A stretch of 64,000 nt of DNA, from the NCBI GenBank assembly GCA_023053545.1, contig JAKZAN010000002.1:9978790-10042789 (forward strand), read 5' to 3'. The notes under the pieces were generated by a model. The model was not told the origin of the DNA. It searched no databases and was given only the letters and a program-made list of their open reading frames with translations. This document shows, piece by piece, positions 33,201 to 36,300 of the stretch. Made by a program: the position numbers and the translations under genes. This DNA is from Lepidurus packardi (lineage: Eukaryota; Arthropoda; Branchiopoda; Notostraca; Triopsidae). Positions within the stretch are counted from its first letter, which is position 1; every line of letters begins with the position of its first letter.

Positions 33201-33289
33201 GTAACCGCAAGAACAGCATGAATGCCGCCACGTGCAAATATATTGGCGGAGTATCCACGTAATCCAGGGGATGTGTAAGATGACGCCAT
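1..33289 (-). CDS. Dscam1: Dscam1 hypervariable cell-adhesion gene (3' end beyond window)
   Basis: Homophilic immunoglobulin-superfamily receptor of neurons and haemocytes; in arthropods, alternative splicing gives each cell a distinct surface identity. Visible in transcription order: signal peptide, Ig1, variable Ig2, variable Ig3, Ig4-Ig6, variable Ig7, Ig8, Ig9, FN1 and the start of FN2. The remaining FN3 and Ig domains, the transmembrane segment and the cytoplasmic tail lie beyond base 1. Diagnostic constant stretches include KYLVLPSGELHIRDVGPED (exon 5), VSGTLIIREAKVEDSGKYL (exon 7), NQTARRGEPAVLQCEAKGEK (Ig9) and LDKSGRSVQLSW (FN1), which match arthropod Dscam1 almost word for word. All exon junction phases fit from exon 1 to FN1. 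Arrays: 9 Ig2, 28 Ig3 and 24 Ig7 exons. Identity is very secure; exact exon ends rest on splice-site reading. Confidence 0.97.
316..447 (-). CDS. Dscam1: Dscam constant exon: first half of FN1
   Basis: 132 nt. Reads PPEVPYGVKVLDKSGRSVQL and SWSAPYDGNSPLTRYLIEYK. First fibronectin type III domain. Confidence 0.95.
513..661 (-). CDS. Dscam1: Dscam constant exon: second half of Ig9
   Basis: 149 nt. Reads YTIREETIPTGVMSDLSIKK, RSDSALFTCVATNAFGSDD, then INLIVQ. Confidence 0.96.
730..877 (-). CDS. Dscam1: Dscam constant exon: first half of Ig9
   Basis: 148 nt. Reads NQTARRGEPAVLQCEAKGEK then PIGILWNMNN, practically invariant in arthropod Dscam. Confidence 0.96.
947..1120 (-). CDS. Dscam1: Dscam constant exon: second half of Ig8
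   Basis: 174 nt. Reads EDGTLFINNIQKASEGYYLC and EATNGIGAGLSAVIFVSVQ. Confidence 0.95.
1218..1340 (-). CDS. Dscam1: Dscam constant exon: first half of Ig8
   Basis: 123 nt. Reads PPRWIIEPTNKAFAQGGDAK and CKSDGFPKPSVSWKR; constant sequence right after Ig7. Acceptor TATGCAG, donor GTAAGT. Confidence 0.95.
1341..2050 (-). other. Intron between Ig7 array and Ig8
   Basis: 710 bases without coding sequence. Holds the docking site at 1846-1867. The rest is A/G-rich with no further feature seen. Confidence 0.8.
1846..1867 (-). promoter_or_regulatory. Ig7 array docking site (predicted)
   Basis: Lies 3' of the last Ig7 exon, inside the intron before the constant Ig8 exon. The plus strand reads acaaggagagacgctcgg then caac. 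Its reverse complement (GTTGCCGAGCGTCTCTCC) recurs on the plus strand in Ig7 introns at 2488, 3341, 3820, 4301, 4716, 6723, 7142, 7581, 8004, 8410, 8822, 9237, 9658, 10099, 10519 and 10953. In the transcript those elements can therefore pair with this site, each lying 3' of its exon. This is the arrangement reported for Dscam cluster 9 in insects. Base pairing was checked by eye only. Confidence 0.82.
2051..2347 (-). CDS. Dscam1: Dscam Ig7 variant 24, divergent distal exon
   Basis: 297 nt, the longest. Starts DKPSLAPLVLANDHVNEG, then CVAIAGDMPVQLYWHFQN and QAGFYTCTAVNHAGKVS. It keeps the phases and both Cys residues but lacks the P-F-x-F-G start. It lies 184 bases from the docking site and has no selector of its own, so it may be a default exon. 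Confidence 0.9.
2536..2823 (-). CDS. Dscam1: Dscam Ig7 variant 23
   Basis: 288 nt. Starts VPPKIVPFTFGDEPIFAG, then CLVSEGETPMDIQWYLEG and HRGKYACKVRNAAGLAE. Diverged selector (tttgcggagcgccttccg) at 2488-2505. Confidence 0.92.
2952..3239 (-). CDS. Dscam1: Dscam Ig7 variant 22
   Basis: 288 nt. Starts VHPEILPFVFGDYPLDAG, then the distinct second half MVGSRSSSLIIETVHSHH. Donor GTTAGG. Selector not evident. Confidence 0.93.
3404..3697 (-). CDS. Dscam1: Dscam Ig7 variant 21 (mosaic)
   Basis: 294 nt. Same mosaic structure as variant 20; keeps HPLHSLTG at the join, as in variant 22. Selector at 3341-3360. Confidence 0.93.
3883..4176 (-). CDS. Dscam1: Dscam Ig7 variant 20 (mosaic)
   Basis: 294 nt. 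First half as in variants 21 and 22 (FGDYPLDAGELAQTQC), second half as in variant 19 (IIESATFRHAGNYTCLAQN). Selector at 3820-3840. Confidence 0.93.
4355..4642 (-). CDS. Dscam1: Dscam Ig7 variant 19
   Basis: 288 nt. Starts VGPEITPFSFGDVALNAG. Its second half (GISITNAGLRGSLLIIES onward) is almost identical to variants 20 and 21, while its first half is not. Selector at 4301-4321. Confidence 0.93.
4785..5072 (-). CDS. Dscam1: Dscam Ig7 variant 18
   Basis: 288 nt. Starts AVPEIVPFSFGEIALNAG, then CVVSKGDLPLNITWHFVG. Selector at 4716-4738. Confidence 0.92.
5192..5479 (-). CDS. Dscam1: Dscam Ig7 variant 17
   Basis: 288 nt. Starts APPQIQPFSFGDGPFRSG, then CTAAEGDSPLTFRWMFHG. Donor GTGCGA. Weak selector (cagccgagttgc) near 5154-5165. 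Confidence 0.92.
5609..5893 (-). CDS. Dscam1: Dscam Ig7 variant 16
   Basis: 285 nt. Starts VPPQISPFSGDEALNPG, one residue short in the F-x-F-G motif, then CAAIKGDTPLRISWLFNG and HTGNYTCLARNDAGSA. No clear selector. Confidence 0.92.
6013..6300 (-). pseudogene. Dscam1: Dscam Ig7 variant 15, nonsense at the conserved Cys
   Basis: 288 nt with intact exon length, GT donor and an AAG acceptor. Translation runs through PFSFGDEPLNAGEYAVVQ, then a TGA (6227-6229) where every sibling has the first disulfide Cys codon (TGC or TGT). It continues in frame: SALKGDSPMTLSWSF and HSGEYTCSARNAAG. A single base change from TGC or TGT would explain it. Any transcript including it would end early and be a nonsense-mediated decay target. 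Selector-like sequence in its 3' intron is weak. Confidence 0.9.
6372..6659 (-). CDS. Dscam1: Dscam Ig7 variant 14
   Basis: 288 nt. Starts VVPRIQPFTFSDSALSSG, then CTVSEGDLPLAFEWTFQG. No convincing selector in its 3' intron. Confidence 0.92.
6792..7079 (-). CDS. Dscam1: Dscam Ig7 variant 13
   Basis: 288 nt. Reads GEEHFTAGVPAQIQCMVFEG. Close relative of variants 11 and 12. Selector at 6723-6737. Confidence 0.93.
7211..7498 (-). CDS. Dscam1: Dscam Ig7 variant 12
   Basis: 288 nt. Reads GEEPFTAGIPAQIQCMVFEG, then IHSGSYTCTAKNLAGIQ. Selector at 7142-7165. Confidence 0.93.
7632..7919 (-). CDS. Dscam1: Dscam Ig7 variant 11
   Basis: 288 nt. Reads ILPFNFGEVPFTAGVPAQIQ. Selector at 7581-7597. Confidence 0.93.
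8060..8347 (-). CDS. Dscam1: Dscam Ig7 variant 10
   Basis: 288 nt. Reads GDEEYTSGVTAQIQCIATEG. Selector at 8004-8025. Confidence 0.93.
8466..8753 (-). CDS. Dscam1: Dscam Ig7 variant 9
   Basis: 288 nt. Reads EEYMSGVPAQIQCMVIEGD, then AAGHSGNYTCTAKNPAG. Selector at 8410-8430. Confidence 0.93.
8822..8839 (-). promoter_or_regulatory. Ig7 selector element, strongest example
   Basis: Reads ccgagtgtctctccttgt on the plus strand, 17 of 18 positions equal to the reverse complement of the docking site. It lies 40 bases 3' of variant 8 in transcript sense. Confidence 0.8.
8879..9166 (-). CDS. Dscam1: Dscam Ig7 variant 8
   Basis: 288 nt. Reads GDDEYTSGVPAQLQCMVTEG. Its selector (8822-8839) matches the docking site at 17 of 18 positions, the best in the array. 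Confidence 0.93.
9311..9598 (-). CDS. Dscam1: Dscam Ig7 variant 7
   Basis: 288 nt. Starts VPPRILPFSFGEERYSSG. Selector at 9237-9252. Confidence 0.93.
9735..10022 (-). CDS. Dscam1: Dscam Ig7 variant 6
   Basis: 288 nt. Reads GDEHYTSGIPAQVQC, then GDTPLDINWTFDGQEH. Selector at 9658-9672. Confidence 0.93.
10161..10448 (-). CDS. Dscam1: Dscam Ig7 variant 5
   Basis: 288 nt. Ends AAGTFNHTATLLVYG; shares EEHYSSGVPAQLNCIVAEGD with the central subfamily. Selector at 10099-10115. Confidence 0.93.
10591..10878 (-). CDS. Dscam1: Dscam Ig7 variant 4
   Basis: 288 nt. Starts VLPRIVPFSFGDEPLSSG, then VHNINYTCIAKNTAGQD, where Ile-Asn replaces the usual Ser-Gly. Acceptor ACCAAAG. Selector at 10519-10540. Confidence 0.92.
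11075..11359 (-). CDS. Dscam1: Dscam Ig7 variant 3
   Basis: 285 nt. Starts VPPTINPFSLDDPVYAG, then CYVARGDDPVYISWTWNG and QDGEYSCIARNAAGA. Selector at 10953-10968. Confidence 0.93.
11611..11901 (-). CDS. Dscam1: Dscam Ig7 variant 2
   Basis: 291 nt. Starts ESPEIMPFGTGTESMFEG, then CMVTRGDEPLHITWSFHG and HSGTYMCHVRNLAGR. No clear selector seen in its 3' intron. Confidence 0.92.
12186..12470 (-). CDS. Dscam1: Dscam Ig7 variant 1
   Basis: 285 nt. Starts VPPLLLPFAFEGMPMSG, then CFASDGDLPLRLTW and HSGLYACVAENAAGQ. Divergent from the central subfamily. A partial selector (agccgagcagaggg) lies at 12058-12071. Confidence 0.92.
12641..12802 (-). CDS. Dscam1: Dscam exon 11: second half of Ig6
   Basis: 162 nt. 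Reads GGRVLPVNRRQQVFPNGTLI, QGTYTCMAKNAQGYSAKG, SLEVQVM. Ends in phase 1, the entry phase of all Ig7 exons. The acceptor GTCAAG is weak; an in-frame upstream choice cannot be excluded. Confidence 0.92.
12854..13116 (-). CDS. Dscam1: Dscam exon 10: end of Ig5 and start of Ig6
   Basis: 263 nt. Reads VVSFLNMTAVHTNDGGVYKC, GTADHAARLNVYG, VAGENMVVTCPVAGYPIDSI, then SWER. Both domain halves follow the Drosophila order. Confidence 0.95.
13201..13493. repeat. Inverted repeat filling intron 9 (possible MITE)
   Basis: The arm 13201-13243 (acttctttactttacccccc, then gctaaatgctaaaccagg) is matched in inverse orientation by 13452-13493 (cctgggttactgtttagcac, then ggggggtaaagtaaagaag). The arms enclose about 208 bases and nearly fill the intron between exons 9 and 10. 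Either an old foldback element or a structured intron. Confidence 0.7.
13505..13649 (-). CDS. Dscam1: Dscam exon 9: first half of Ig5
   Basis: 145 nt. Reads DPPEFTSTFTERTLQPGPS, LKCAATGNPTPDISWELDGK, ending SDR. Donor GTATAAC is immediately followed in the intron by one arm of an inverted repeat. Confidence 0.94.
13702..13956 (-). CDS. Dscam1: Dscam exon 8: Ig4
   Basis: 255 nt. Reads APLSAAIEPQVQTVDFARPA, LTCNVEGNPIKSISWLKDGT, MYQCFVRNDQESAQSTAELK. A whole Ig domain with both Cys residues, ending GGR with the codon for Phe split. Confidence 0.95.
14021..14202 (-). CDS. Dscam1: Dscam exon 7: constant second half of Ig3
   Basis: 182 nt. Reads WYKFVEGSTTKQPVKLDERV, VSGTLIIREAKVEDSGKYL, then VVNNSVGGESVETVLTVT, matching arthropod Dscam. 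Acceptor CTTTCAG directly before G TGG. Confidence 0.96.
14360..14480 (-). CDS. Dscam1: Dscam Ig3 variant 28
   Basis: 121 nt. Starts EPTGSVSPKLSGDRLHDQ, ends FALLCQCQGYPIPAFR. Donor GTTAGT. Most 3' Ig3 variant, 157 bases from exon 7. Confidence 0.9.
14607..14727 (-). CDS. Dscam1: Dscam Ig3 variant 27
   Basis: 121 nt. Starts EPQQSVRPKVSGGRLHEL, ends YSILCQVQGFPVAAFR. Confidence 0.9.
14967..15087 (-). CDS. Dscam1: Dscam Ig3 variant 26
   Basis: 121 nt. Starts EPTSSTAPRGAGLRVPEV, ends TAILCQSQGFPVPKFR. Confidence 0.9.
15143..15264 (-). pseudogene. Possible decayed Ig3 exon
   Basis: Lies in the 727-base gap between variants 25 and 26. The frame reads LVPKLPTLTASTELR and ends FFILVNRVQEGQPTFR, close in length and ends to Ig3 variants (compare APRIPTLT in variant 1). 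It lacks the canonical Cys and the Q-G-Y-P motif. The 3' splice site lacks AG, and the donor is GC instead of GT. Its 3' end (15141-15166) also resembles a selector element, so chance similarity is possible. Confidence 0.4.
15815..15935 (-). CDS. Dscam1: Dscam Ig3 variant 25
   Basis: 121 nt. Starts EPTGGVGPRIGSEPKLF, ends LECKAQGNPPPLTR. One of the most divergent C-termini, with a clear selector-like element 5' of it (15990-16021). Confidence 0.88.
16127..16247 (-). CDS. Dscam1: Dscam Ig3 variant 24
   Basis: 121 nt. Starts EPSGRTTPQITGDGLNKR, ends VALLCEAQGYPAPAMR. Donor GTCGGG is poor. Confidence 0.88.
16367..16496 (-). CDS. Dscam1: Dscam Ig3 variant 23
   Basis: 130 nt. Starts EPTNNVPPRAAGRKIEG, ends LTCDVTGYPLPAFR. 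Confidence 0.91.
16562..16691 (-). CDS. Dscam1: Dscam Ig3 variant 22
   Basis: 130 nt. Starts EPQNNVPPRVPGKKFAGG, ends LTCAAMGYPAPVF. Its last two bases are GG instead of AG, so joining to exon 7 gives Phe-Gly-Trp instead of Phe-Arg-Trp, unlike all other variants. Confidence 0.88.
16812..16929 (-). CDS. Dscam1: Dscam Ig3 variant 21
   Basis: 118 nt. Starts EPVGNVAPRVQGAILLI, ends LTCAAQAYPIPSIR. Donor GTGCGC. A shortened member inside the long block. Confidence 0.9.
17053..17182 (-). CDS. Dscam1: Dscam Ig3 variant 20
   Basis: 130 nt. Starts EPVNNVAPKIQSVKTVG, ends LSCIAQSHPPPTIR. Donor GTATAT. Confidence 0.91.
17331..17463 (-). CDS. Dscam1: Dscam Ig3 variant 19
   Basis: 133 nt, the longest Ig3 exon here. 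Starts EPLGNVAPKLQTAQGVG, ends LQCVVQAHPAPIVR. Confidence 0.9.
17594..17723 (-). CDS. Dscam1: Dscam Ig3 variant 18
   Basis: 130 nt. Starts EPIGRAPPRLLMAQSVVG, ends LTCAAQAYPLPITR. Confidence 0.91.
17784..17913 (-). CDS. Dscam1: Dscam Ig3 variant 17
   Basis: 130 nt. Starts EPVSNVAPQIQKLQNVG, ends LICSAQAYPVPTIR. First member of the longer EP-x-x-N/R-V/A-A/P-P class. Confidence 0.91.
18034..18157 (-). CDS. Dscam1: Dscam Ig3 variant 16
   Basis: 124 nt. Starts EPVGSVPPRLPPRSKSD, ends VALLCEAQGQPKPNFR. Confidence 0.91.
18292..18415 (-). CDS. Dscam1: Dscam Ig3 variant 15
   Basis: 124 nt. Starts EPVSSTPPRLTRDSVTEG, ends LTLLCGAQASPPPSFR. Same subfamily as variants 12 and 14. Confidence 0.91.
18542..18665 (-). 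CDS. Dscam1: Dscam Ig3 variant 14
   Basis: 124 nt. Starts EPVSSTAPRMTRDSASE, ends TLFCGAQAFPVPTFR. Confidence 0.92.
18778..18901 (-). CDS. Dscam1: Dscam Ig3 variant 13
   Basis: 124 nt. Starts EPVGSSLPKFPVESKIA, then MDKKRGG, ending VTLLCQAQGFPVPNFR. Confidence 0.92.
19028..19151 (-). CDS. Dscam1: Dscam Ig3 variant 12 (duplicate of 14)
   Basis: 124 nt. Starts EPVSSTAPRMTRDSALE, ends TLFCGAQAFPVPTFR. Differs from variant 14 at a few positions, for example Leu for Ser after Ala in DSA. Confidence 0.91.
19264..19387 (-). CDS. Dscam1: Dscam Ig3 variant 11 (duplicate of 13)
   Basis: 124 nt. Starts EPVGSSLPKFPVESKIA, ends VTLLCQAQGFPVPNFR. Nearly identical to variant 13, 486 bases away. Confidence 0.92.
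19599..19722 (-). CDS. Dscam1: Dscam Ig3 variant 10
   Basis: 124 nt. Starts EPVGSVRPRFPHEVKGG, ends FALLCQAQGYPIPKFR. Confidence 0.92.
19783..19906 (-). CDS. Dscam1: Dscam Ig3 variant 9
   Basis: 124 nt. Starts EPMGSARPKLATDAEVV, ends LALVCQAQGYPVPIFR. Confidence 0.92.
20055..20178 (-). CDS. Dscam1: Dscam Ig3 variant 8
   Basis: 124 nt. Starts EPTGGVSPRFPSSTTSTS, ends FALLCQAQAFPVPTFR. Only 56 bases separate it from variant 7. Confidence 0.92.
20235..20358 (-). CDS. Dscam1: Dscam Ig3 variant 7
   Basis: 124 nt. Starts EPVSSTRPRFSSELKSG, ends GVLLCQAQGYPVPTFR. Confidence 0.92.
20440..20563 (-). CDS. Dscam1: Dscam Ig3 variant 6
   Basis: 124 nt. Starts EPVGSAAPRFPPDSETSS, ends LALLCQAQGYPKPTFR. 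Confidence 0.92.
20658..20781 (-). CDS. Dscam1: Dscam Ig3 variant 5
   Basis: 124 nt. Starts EPVGSAGPRLPNDVK, ends FALLCVAQGYPKPTFR. A strong selector-like element (20833-20864) lies in its 5' intron. Confidence 0.91.
20989..21112 (-). CDS. Dscam1: Dscam Ig3 variant 4
   Basis: 124 nt. Starts EPVSGGAPRVAPSAKFYV, ends LSLLCEGQGYPLPTFR. Confidence 0.91.
21304..21421 (-). CDS. Dscam1: Dscam Ig3 variant 3
   Basis: 118 nt. Starts EPLSSGSPKVATKVYF, ends VSLLCEGQGFPLPSFR. Confidence 0.91.
21605..21722 (-). CDS. Dscam1: Dscam Ig3 variant 2
   Basis: 118 nt. Starts DPLSSAAPRVANNVY (Asp instead of the usual Glu, G|AC), ends VAFLCEGQAYPLPTFR. Same short class as variant 3. Confidence 0.9.
21880..22003 (-). 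CDS. Dscam1: Dscam Ig3 variant 1
   Basis: 124 nt. Reads EPISSGAPRIPTLTKTYVI, then FALLCEAQGYPVPAFR. First exon after the docking site. Confidence 0.92.
22178..22215 (-). promoter_or_regulatory. Ig3 array docking site (predicted)
   Basis: Sits between exon 5 and Ig3 variant 1, the position of the docking site of the Drosophila exon 6 cluster. In transcript sense it reads CTGAATGTTGGGATAGGG then TACCCCTGCTGC. Plus-strand sequences resembling it, which can therefore pair with it in the transcript, occur 5' of many Ig3 exons: 14538-14554, 14816-14842, 15990-16021, 17252-17286, 17497-17526, 18224-18253, 18721-18744, 19207-19230, 19974-19997, 20833-20864, 21174-21209 and 21481-21515. The best are 18721 (GGATAGAGTACCCCT, one mismatch in 15) and 14538 (ATGTTGGGATAGG, 13 exact). 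Position and repeated complementarity support the call; pairing has not been computed. Confidence 0.72.
22408..22557 (-). CDS. Dscam1: Dscam exon 5: constant second half of Ig2
   Basis: 150 nt. Reads DGKYLVLPSGELHIRDVGPE, then SYRCRTKHRLTGETRLSA and GRLVITG, almost identical to the fly exon from memory. It contributes the second Ig2 Cys. Ends in phase 1, as required by every Ig3 exon (G|AA or G|AG gives Glu-Pro). Confidence 0.97.
22558..23052 (-). other. Intron between Ig2 array and exon 5
   Basis: 495 bases, no coding sequence. Contains the weak Ig2 docking candidate. Confidence 0.7.
22819..22839 (-). promoter_or_regulatory. Possible Ig2 docking site (weak)
   Basis: Lies in the intron 3' of the Ig2 array, where the docking site of this array sits in other arthropods. 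Its complement contains GATAGTGTTTCTTTCAG, similar to ATAGTGTTGTCTCAG at 23781-23795 and ATAGTGTCATA at 23420-23430. Other Ig2 introns show no convincing partner, so this is tentative. Confidence 0.25.
23053..23214 (-). CDS. Dscam1: Dscam Ig2 variant 9
   Basis: 162 nt. Reads VGQKYEVNVMDEYVLRGN, KCHIPSFVSDFAVVMAW, ending IVPSTAFG. Most 3' variant. Donor GTACAC is weaker than that of the other variants. Confidence 0.9.
23538..23699 (-). CDS. Dscam1: Dscam Ig2 variant 8
   Basis: 162 nt. Reads VHQSYEARVNDEFVLRGN, KCLLPSFVADVVYVEAW, ending YQSSMEFG. Acceptor TGCAG, donor GTAATT. Confidence 0.92.
23948..24112 (-). CDS. Dscam1: Dscam Ig2 variant 7
   Basis: 165 nt. Reads VSQAYLVRVIDEIVLRGN, KCLIPSFVADFLAVDSW, ending VLPDIEKTG. 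Acceptor TTTTTTCAG, donor GTAAAG. Confidence 0.92.
24148..24312 (-). CDS. Dscam1: Dscam Ig2 variant 6
   Basis: 165 nt. Reads VAQSYEAEADNEYVIRGN, KCEIPSFVADFVYAEAW, ending TFMPGDTNEG. Its donor lies only 35 bases from the acceptor of variant 7. Confidence 0.92.
24493..24654 (-). CDS. Dscam1: Dscam Ig2 variant 5
   Basis: 162 nt. Reads VAQLYAAEVLTEYVIRGN, KCSIPAFVSDFVQVEAW, ending MIIPSNDWG. Acceptor TACTAG, donor GTAAAC. Confidence 0.92.
24902..25090 (-). CDS. Dscam1: Dscam Ig2 variant 4, extended form
   Basis: 189 nt, 24-27 nt longer than its neighbours. Reads VQQNYQTEVNNEHVIRGN, KCSIPSFVADFVSVTSW, then a Ser-rich extension AEFSGDVTEEFPLMQSS. The extra residues fall in the loop after the Ig2 C strand, the variable recognition edge. 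Donor GTAAAC. Confidence 0.88.
25307..25468 (-). CDS. Dscam1: Dscam Ig2 variant 3
   Basis: 162 nt. Reads VQQMYQTDVMLEYVIRGN, KCSIPSFVADFVTVESW, ending PSNDYG. Shares the QQ-x-YQT start with variant 4, pointing to local duplication. Acceptor TGCAG, donor GTAATT. Confidence 0.92.
25760..25921 (-). CDS. Dscam1: Dscam Ig2 variant 2
   Basis: 162 nt. Reads SQSYEVDVNKEQVIRGN, KCQIPSFVADFFLIDAW, ending VFDPTTHYG. Acceptor ACAG, donor GTAATG. Confidence 0.92.
26130..26294 (-). CDS. Dscam1: Dscam Ig2 variant 1
   Basis: 165 nt. Reads SQAYTAHVYEEYVIRGN, then KCHIPSYVADFVTVDAW. Most 5' variant, next to exon 3. Acceptor ATTAG, donor GTAATT. Confidence 0.92.
26295..27055 (-). repeat. AT-rich intron with a degenerate tandem repeat
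   Basis: Blocks 26708-26775 and 26812-26892 share acttacaaata and, further on, aatattcaa followed by aaagaaactatga, separated by an A-run. An 11-base C-run is at 26528-26538. No coding sequence. Confidence 0.7.
27056..27194 (-). CDS. Dscam1: Dscam exon 3: second half of Ig1
   Basis: Reads LVFPPFRAEDYRQEVHAQVY, then RCMAKNSAG and SRDVHVRA, with the second Ig1 Cys. Ends with a single G (phase 1), the phase required by all nine Ig2 exons that follow. Confidence 0.95.
27195..28094 (-). other. Intron between Dscam exons 2 and 3
   Basis: 900 bases. Contains a long C homopolymer (about 27738-27757) followed by an A-rich tract. No gene recognised. Confidence 0.7.
28095..28276 (-). CDS. Dscam1: Dscam exon 2: first half of Ig1
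   Basis: Reads SGPVFLREPPNRFDFSN, then ECAATGNPRPEVIWVR and DVPGLRQ, which match Dscam Ig1 including its first disulfide Cys. Enters in phase 1, leaves in phase 0 (donor GTAATT). Confidence 0.94.
28277..33177 (-). other. Dscam intron 1
   Basis: 4.9 kb between the signal-peptide exon and Ig1. Besides the minisatellite I see only low-complexity and short imperfect repeats, such as ctaataaccgattaaaattg near 31138-31200. No protein family recognised on either strand. Confidence 0.6.
28889..29095. repeat. Minisatellite, 16-bp unit
   Basis: About a dozen copies of cgactcgacacaaggg with drift at both ends, inside Dscam intron 1. It opens reading frames on both strands that carry no conserved protein. 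Short aggtt/aggtta runs follow at 29090-29107. Confidence 0.93.
33178..33289 (-). CDS. Dscam1: Dscam exon 1: signal peptide
   Basis: Encodes a short basic N-terminus, then a hydrophobic run (AVLAVTVFFLTIQG) typical of a signal peptide. The donor GTAATG follows codon phase 1 (ATC CAA G). Exon 2 begins with GT AAT TGG, so the join gives Gly-Asn-Trp in frame. The Met at 33289 (MASSYTSP) is preferred because it places the hydrophobic core about 25 residues in. In-frame Met codons at 33310 and 33364 are alternatives. The assignment is inferred from phase, strand and the signal-like sequence across a 4.9 kb intron. Confidence 0.72.
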
Positions 33290-33364
33290 TGTGGCGGCCG
33301 CACCACCCATGTGCAACTGGGATGCAAAAGATAAAGAGATGCTGGGCTTCTCTTTTTCCAACAC

Positions 33365-36300
33365 GGTCTCGATTTCTTTTTTTTCTCTCTTTTTTTAACA
33401 ACACACGGTCACAGACACAAAGAAAATATACGGGGTCCCGGAAACCGGTTCCGTGGATGATCAAAGACAAGGGTCTTGGATTTTAACACGACACTGGTGG
33501 GTTAGAGCGCTAAAAACAATTGCAATTGCAGAGCTCACTGCACTGAATCAAAGTTCCACCCTCTGGAAACCAAACCTACAATGAAAGCACGGGATTATCA
33601 ATGTGTTTTCGCCGATTTACCAAACTCATGCTCCGAAAACGCTAGTTGTGGCCTCCAGTGATTCACTAACCAATCATAAAAAACAACACATTTTTCCTGC
33701 AGCGTTATTTCGGTGGATAAAAAACATCAACAACGACGAAAGGTCCAAAGACGCTTATTTATAAAAGACCCATATACTTGTGAATGTGGTTTCCGAAACA
33801 CAAATAAGCCTGAGATTAATTTAAACATTAAGCTTAAGTACCTCGGAATTGAAGGGTATCCTTTAAATCCGCGATTCAATACTGTCACTAGCCAAAGTTA
33901 ATACCACAAGCCAAAGGTCCGTACGGAGTAGAAACCGTCCTCAGACTGGAAGCGTGTATGGAAAACTGCAGCAGGCATGGCGGACGACGCCAGGGCGCTG
34001 CTAGGGCGGCGATACGCTTAAGCTTCGGCTGGAAGCGCGGGCAATTGAAACGGAAATAGGGGTTTTACGTTAACAAAGCTGATTCGAGACAAGGGTGGCA
34101 AATGGTGGAAGACTTCGAAGGCAAGAAATGCTCGGCATCTCATCTTTTACTCTACCTTTTCACTCCCCTACCTATAATAGGGGAGAGAGAAAAGCTAGAC
34201 GTGGCAAAAACAGCTAGGACTACCATGAAAATGATCAGACGCTGACATGGAGCGTGTCTAAGAGATCGAAACCCCCTCACCGGACTTCAACCCTTTTCTA
34301 CTTTCCATTGTCTAACGCTCCCTTTTACATCGAGGAAGGCTGGCTGTACTGTAGGGCTGTTGCTAAATCCGCTTTTTGCTACATCATTTAGGTAGATATT
34401 GATCGTTCAAAGTTAGAAGCACACCCTCTTCTTTCTCTCTTTCTAATATATTAAGCACGTTTCAGCAACAGTTGCACCTTTTCTCTCTGCTTCGCAACCC
34501 TATTTTTGGCTACTGCCGTCTCCTCTGCCTACCAAGCTTCGCAGCGACTGTTCTGTTTGGGTAGCTCTGGCATTTGCCAAAATAAATGCTCTCAGTACTC
34601 GACAGTCTTTCTTGTGCTTTGTCGGGTTACAATTTACAAACAAACAGTTTCGAGTTAGACGGCATAGGCCTAGATAAGAAGGCTGGGAAATAGACACCCC
34701 TTCTTCCGTGCATGGCTTAAAACCCGCAGCATGCATCATGTTCTTTCCTGTTCGCTCTAGTATTGCACCACTCTTCGTTTTTCTTGAACCGTTGGTGGGA
34801 AAGTGGGAAGAACTATTGATTCGGCCAGTAAGTCCGCTTTTGTCGGCGTCGCGGGCGTCGCGCGTTCGCCCGGGCGCACGATACTAACTTTACACGTGAC
34901 GCCATGAGCCTACAGGGCCTTGCCATACCCTAGCCGTTTTAACTGTACCGCACTAACGGACCAAAGACAGAACGAGAAGCAGTGGGAGAAGGAAAATACC
35001 GATAAAACTAGAGGCAAAGCAAGAGTCGGAATTCTCGTTAAGAACCTTCTATGGATCCCCTTTGCCTTTTATTTACTCTTACCACACTTCTATCCTTTCA
35101 CTCTATACCCCCTATATGCAAATGGGATGCATGACATACCATTCTAAGCCGAAAGTTATTAGTCTACTGACTATGCCTCTGACAAGTTATGGAGGTAATG
35201 AGGTACCTACGACAACGCGTAAAATTACCCAAAAGGGGCTGGTACATAGTAGGTGATAGAGTACGCATGGAACTATGCAGGAAACCAATAATCTTTAAAA
35301 GACTGTGGGCTTGCAAAGGAACTCGGTATTCCCTATAATAACAAAAAAAGACGTCTTGAAGGAAGGTCTCGACGCGGGCGATGCCGATCGATGATATACA
35401 CAAGCACGTAAGATTGAACACATGAACAAGTCCAAGACCGCCCACACCCAGTGGAAAGCTGGAGGGACTGAGATCGAATAAAAAAGGAGCAAAACAGGAG
35501 GAAATTGACTCCGCTAACCTAATAAGAAAACGCATGAGAAGTATTATCGTTGTCGAAGAACCAGGTACATAGTTGCTTTATATCCGTTGATGTAAGCGAA
35601 GCATACGTTTTGTTTGTGTTACTTCAACCCAGTGACGAGGTTCATTCCTATTTGCATCATATCCTACTTCAACCCCTCATAAGGTCTCGCAATTTTCCGT
35701 TCGGAGCTTCCGCATCCTTCGCGTAGCTAATGGGAAGGGAAATTTGTCATCAGGTGACTCAACAAATCGATATGCGACCTACTACGAATGAAACTATAAT
35801 GTTTACAGAAGAAAAGAACCGTCCGCTTTATCGTTTAATCTACCATGTATGGAGCCGTATGAAAGTCACAATGTTTACACTTGACCGTGCGTAAACTTTG
35901 TACATGCACTTGAATAAAGTTTGCAAGATTTCCGGTCGCTTTGTTCGAAATTGCGCCGAAAGAACTCGAACAACTTTCATAGTACAACAGTGATGACACC
36001 TAGACGAGTTCTCCCGCATTGAAAGAGTTGACTTTTTAAATTCGGCTGTGATACTCCTAGTAATCTAATGTCATTAAGCTCCATAAGATTTCAACCTTTA
36101 GACTTTTAAATCACGTGGATGGAAACGATAATTTTTCAACGAGTCCAAACTTCAGATAGAGATAAGGGACTCTGGCCTGTTCCTTCACTTAATCCGGCGA
36201 TGTTATTCGTTAGTGATACTCTTTTTTTCTTTTTTTCCTGATGATAGTCATAATCCAGTTTTGTCCAGTCAAGTAGGGCAGTTGCTAAGCAGTCGTGCTC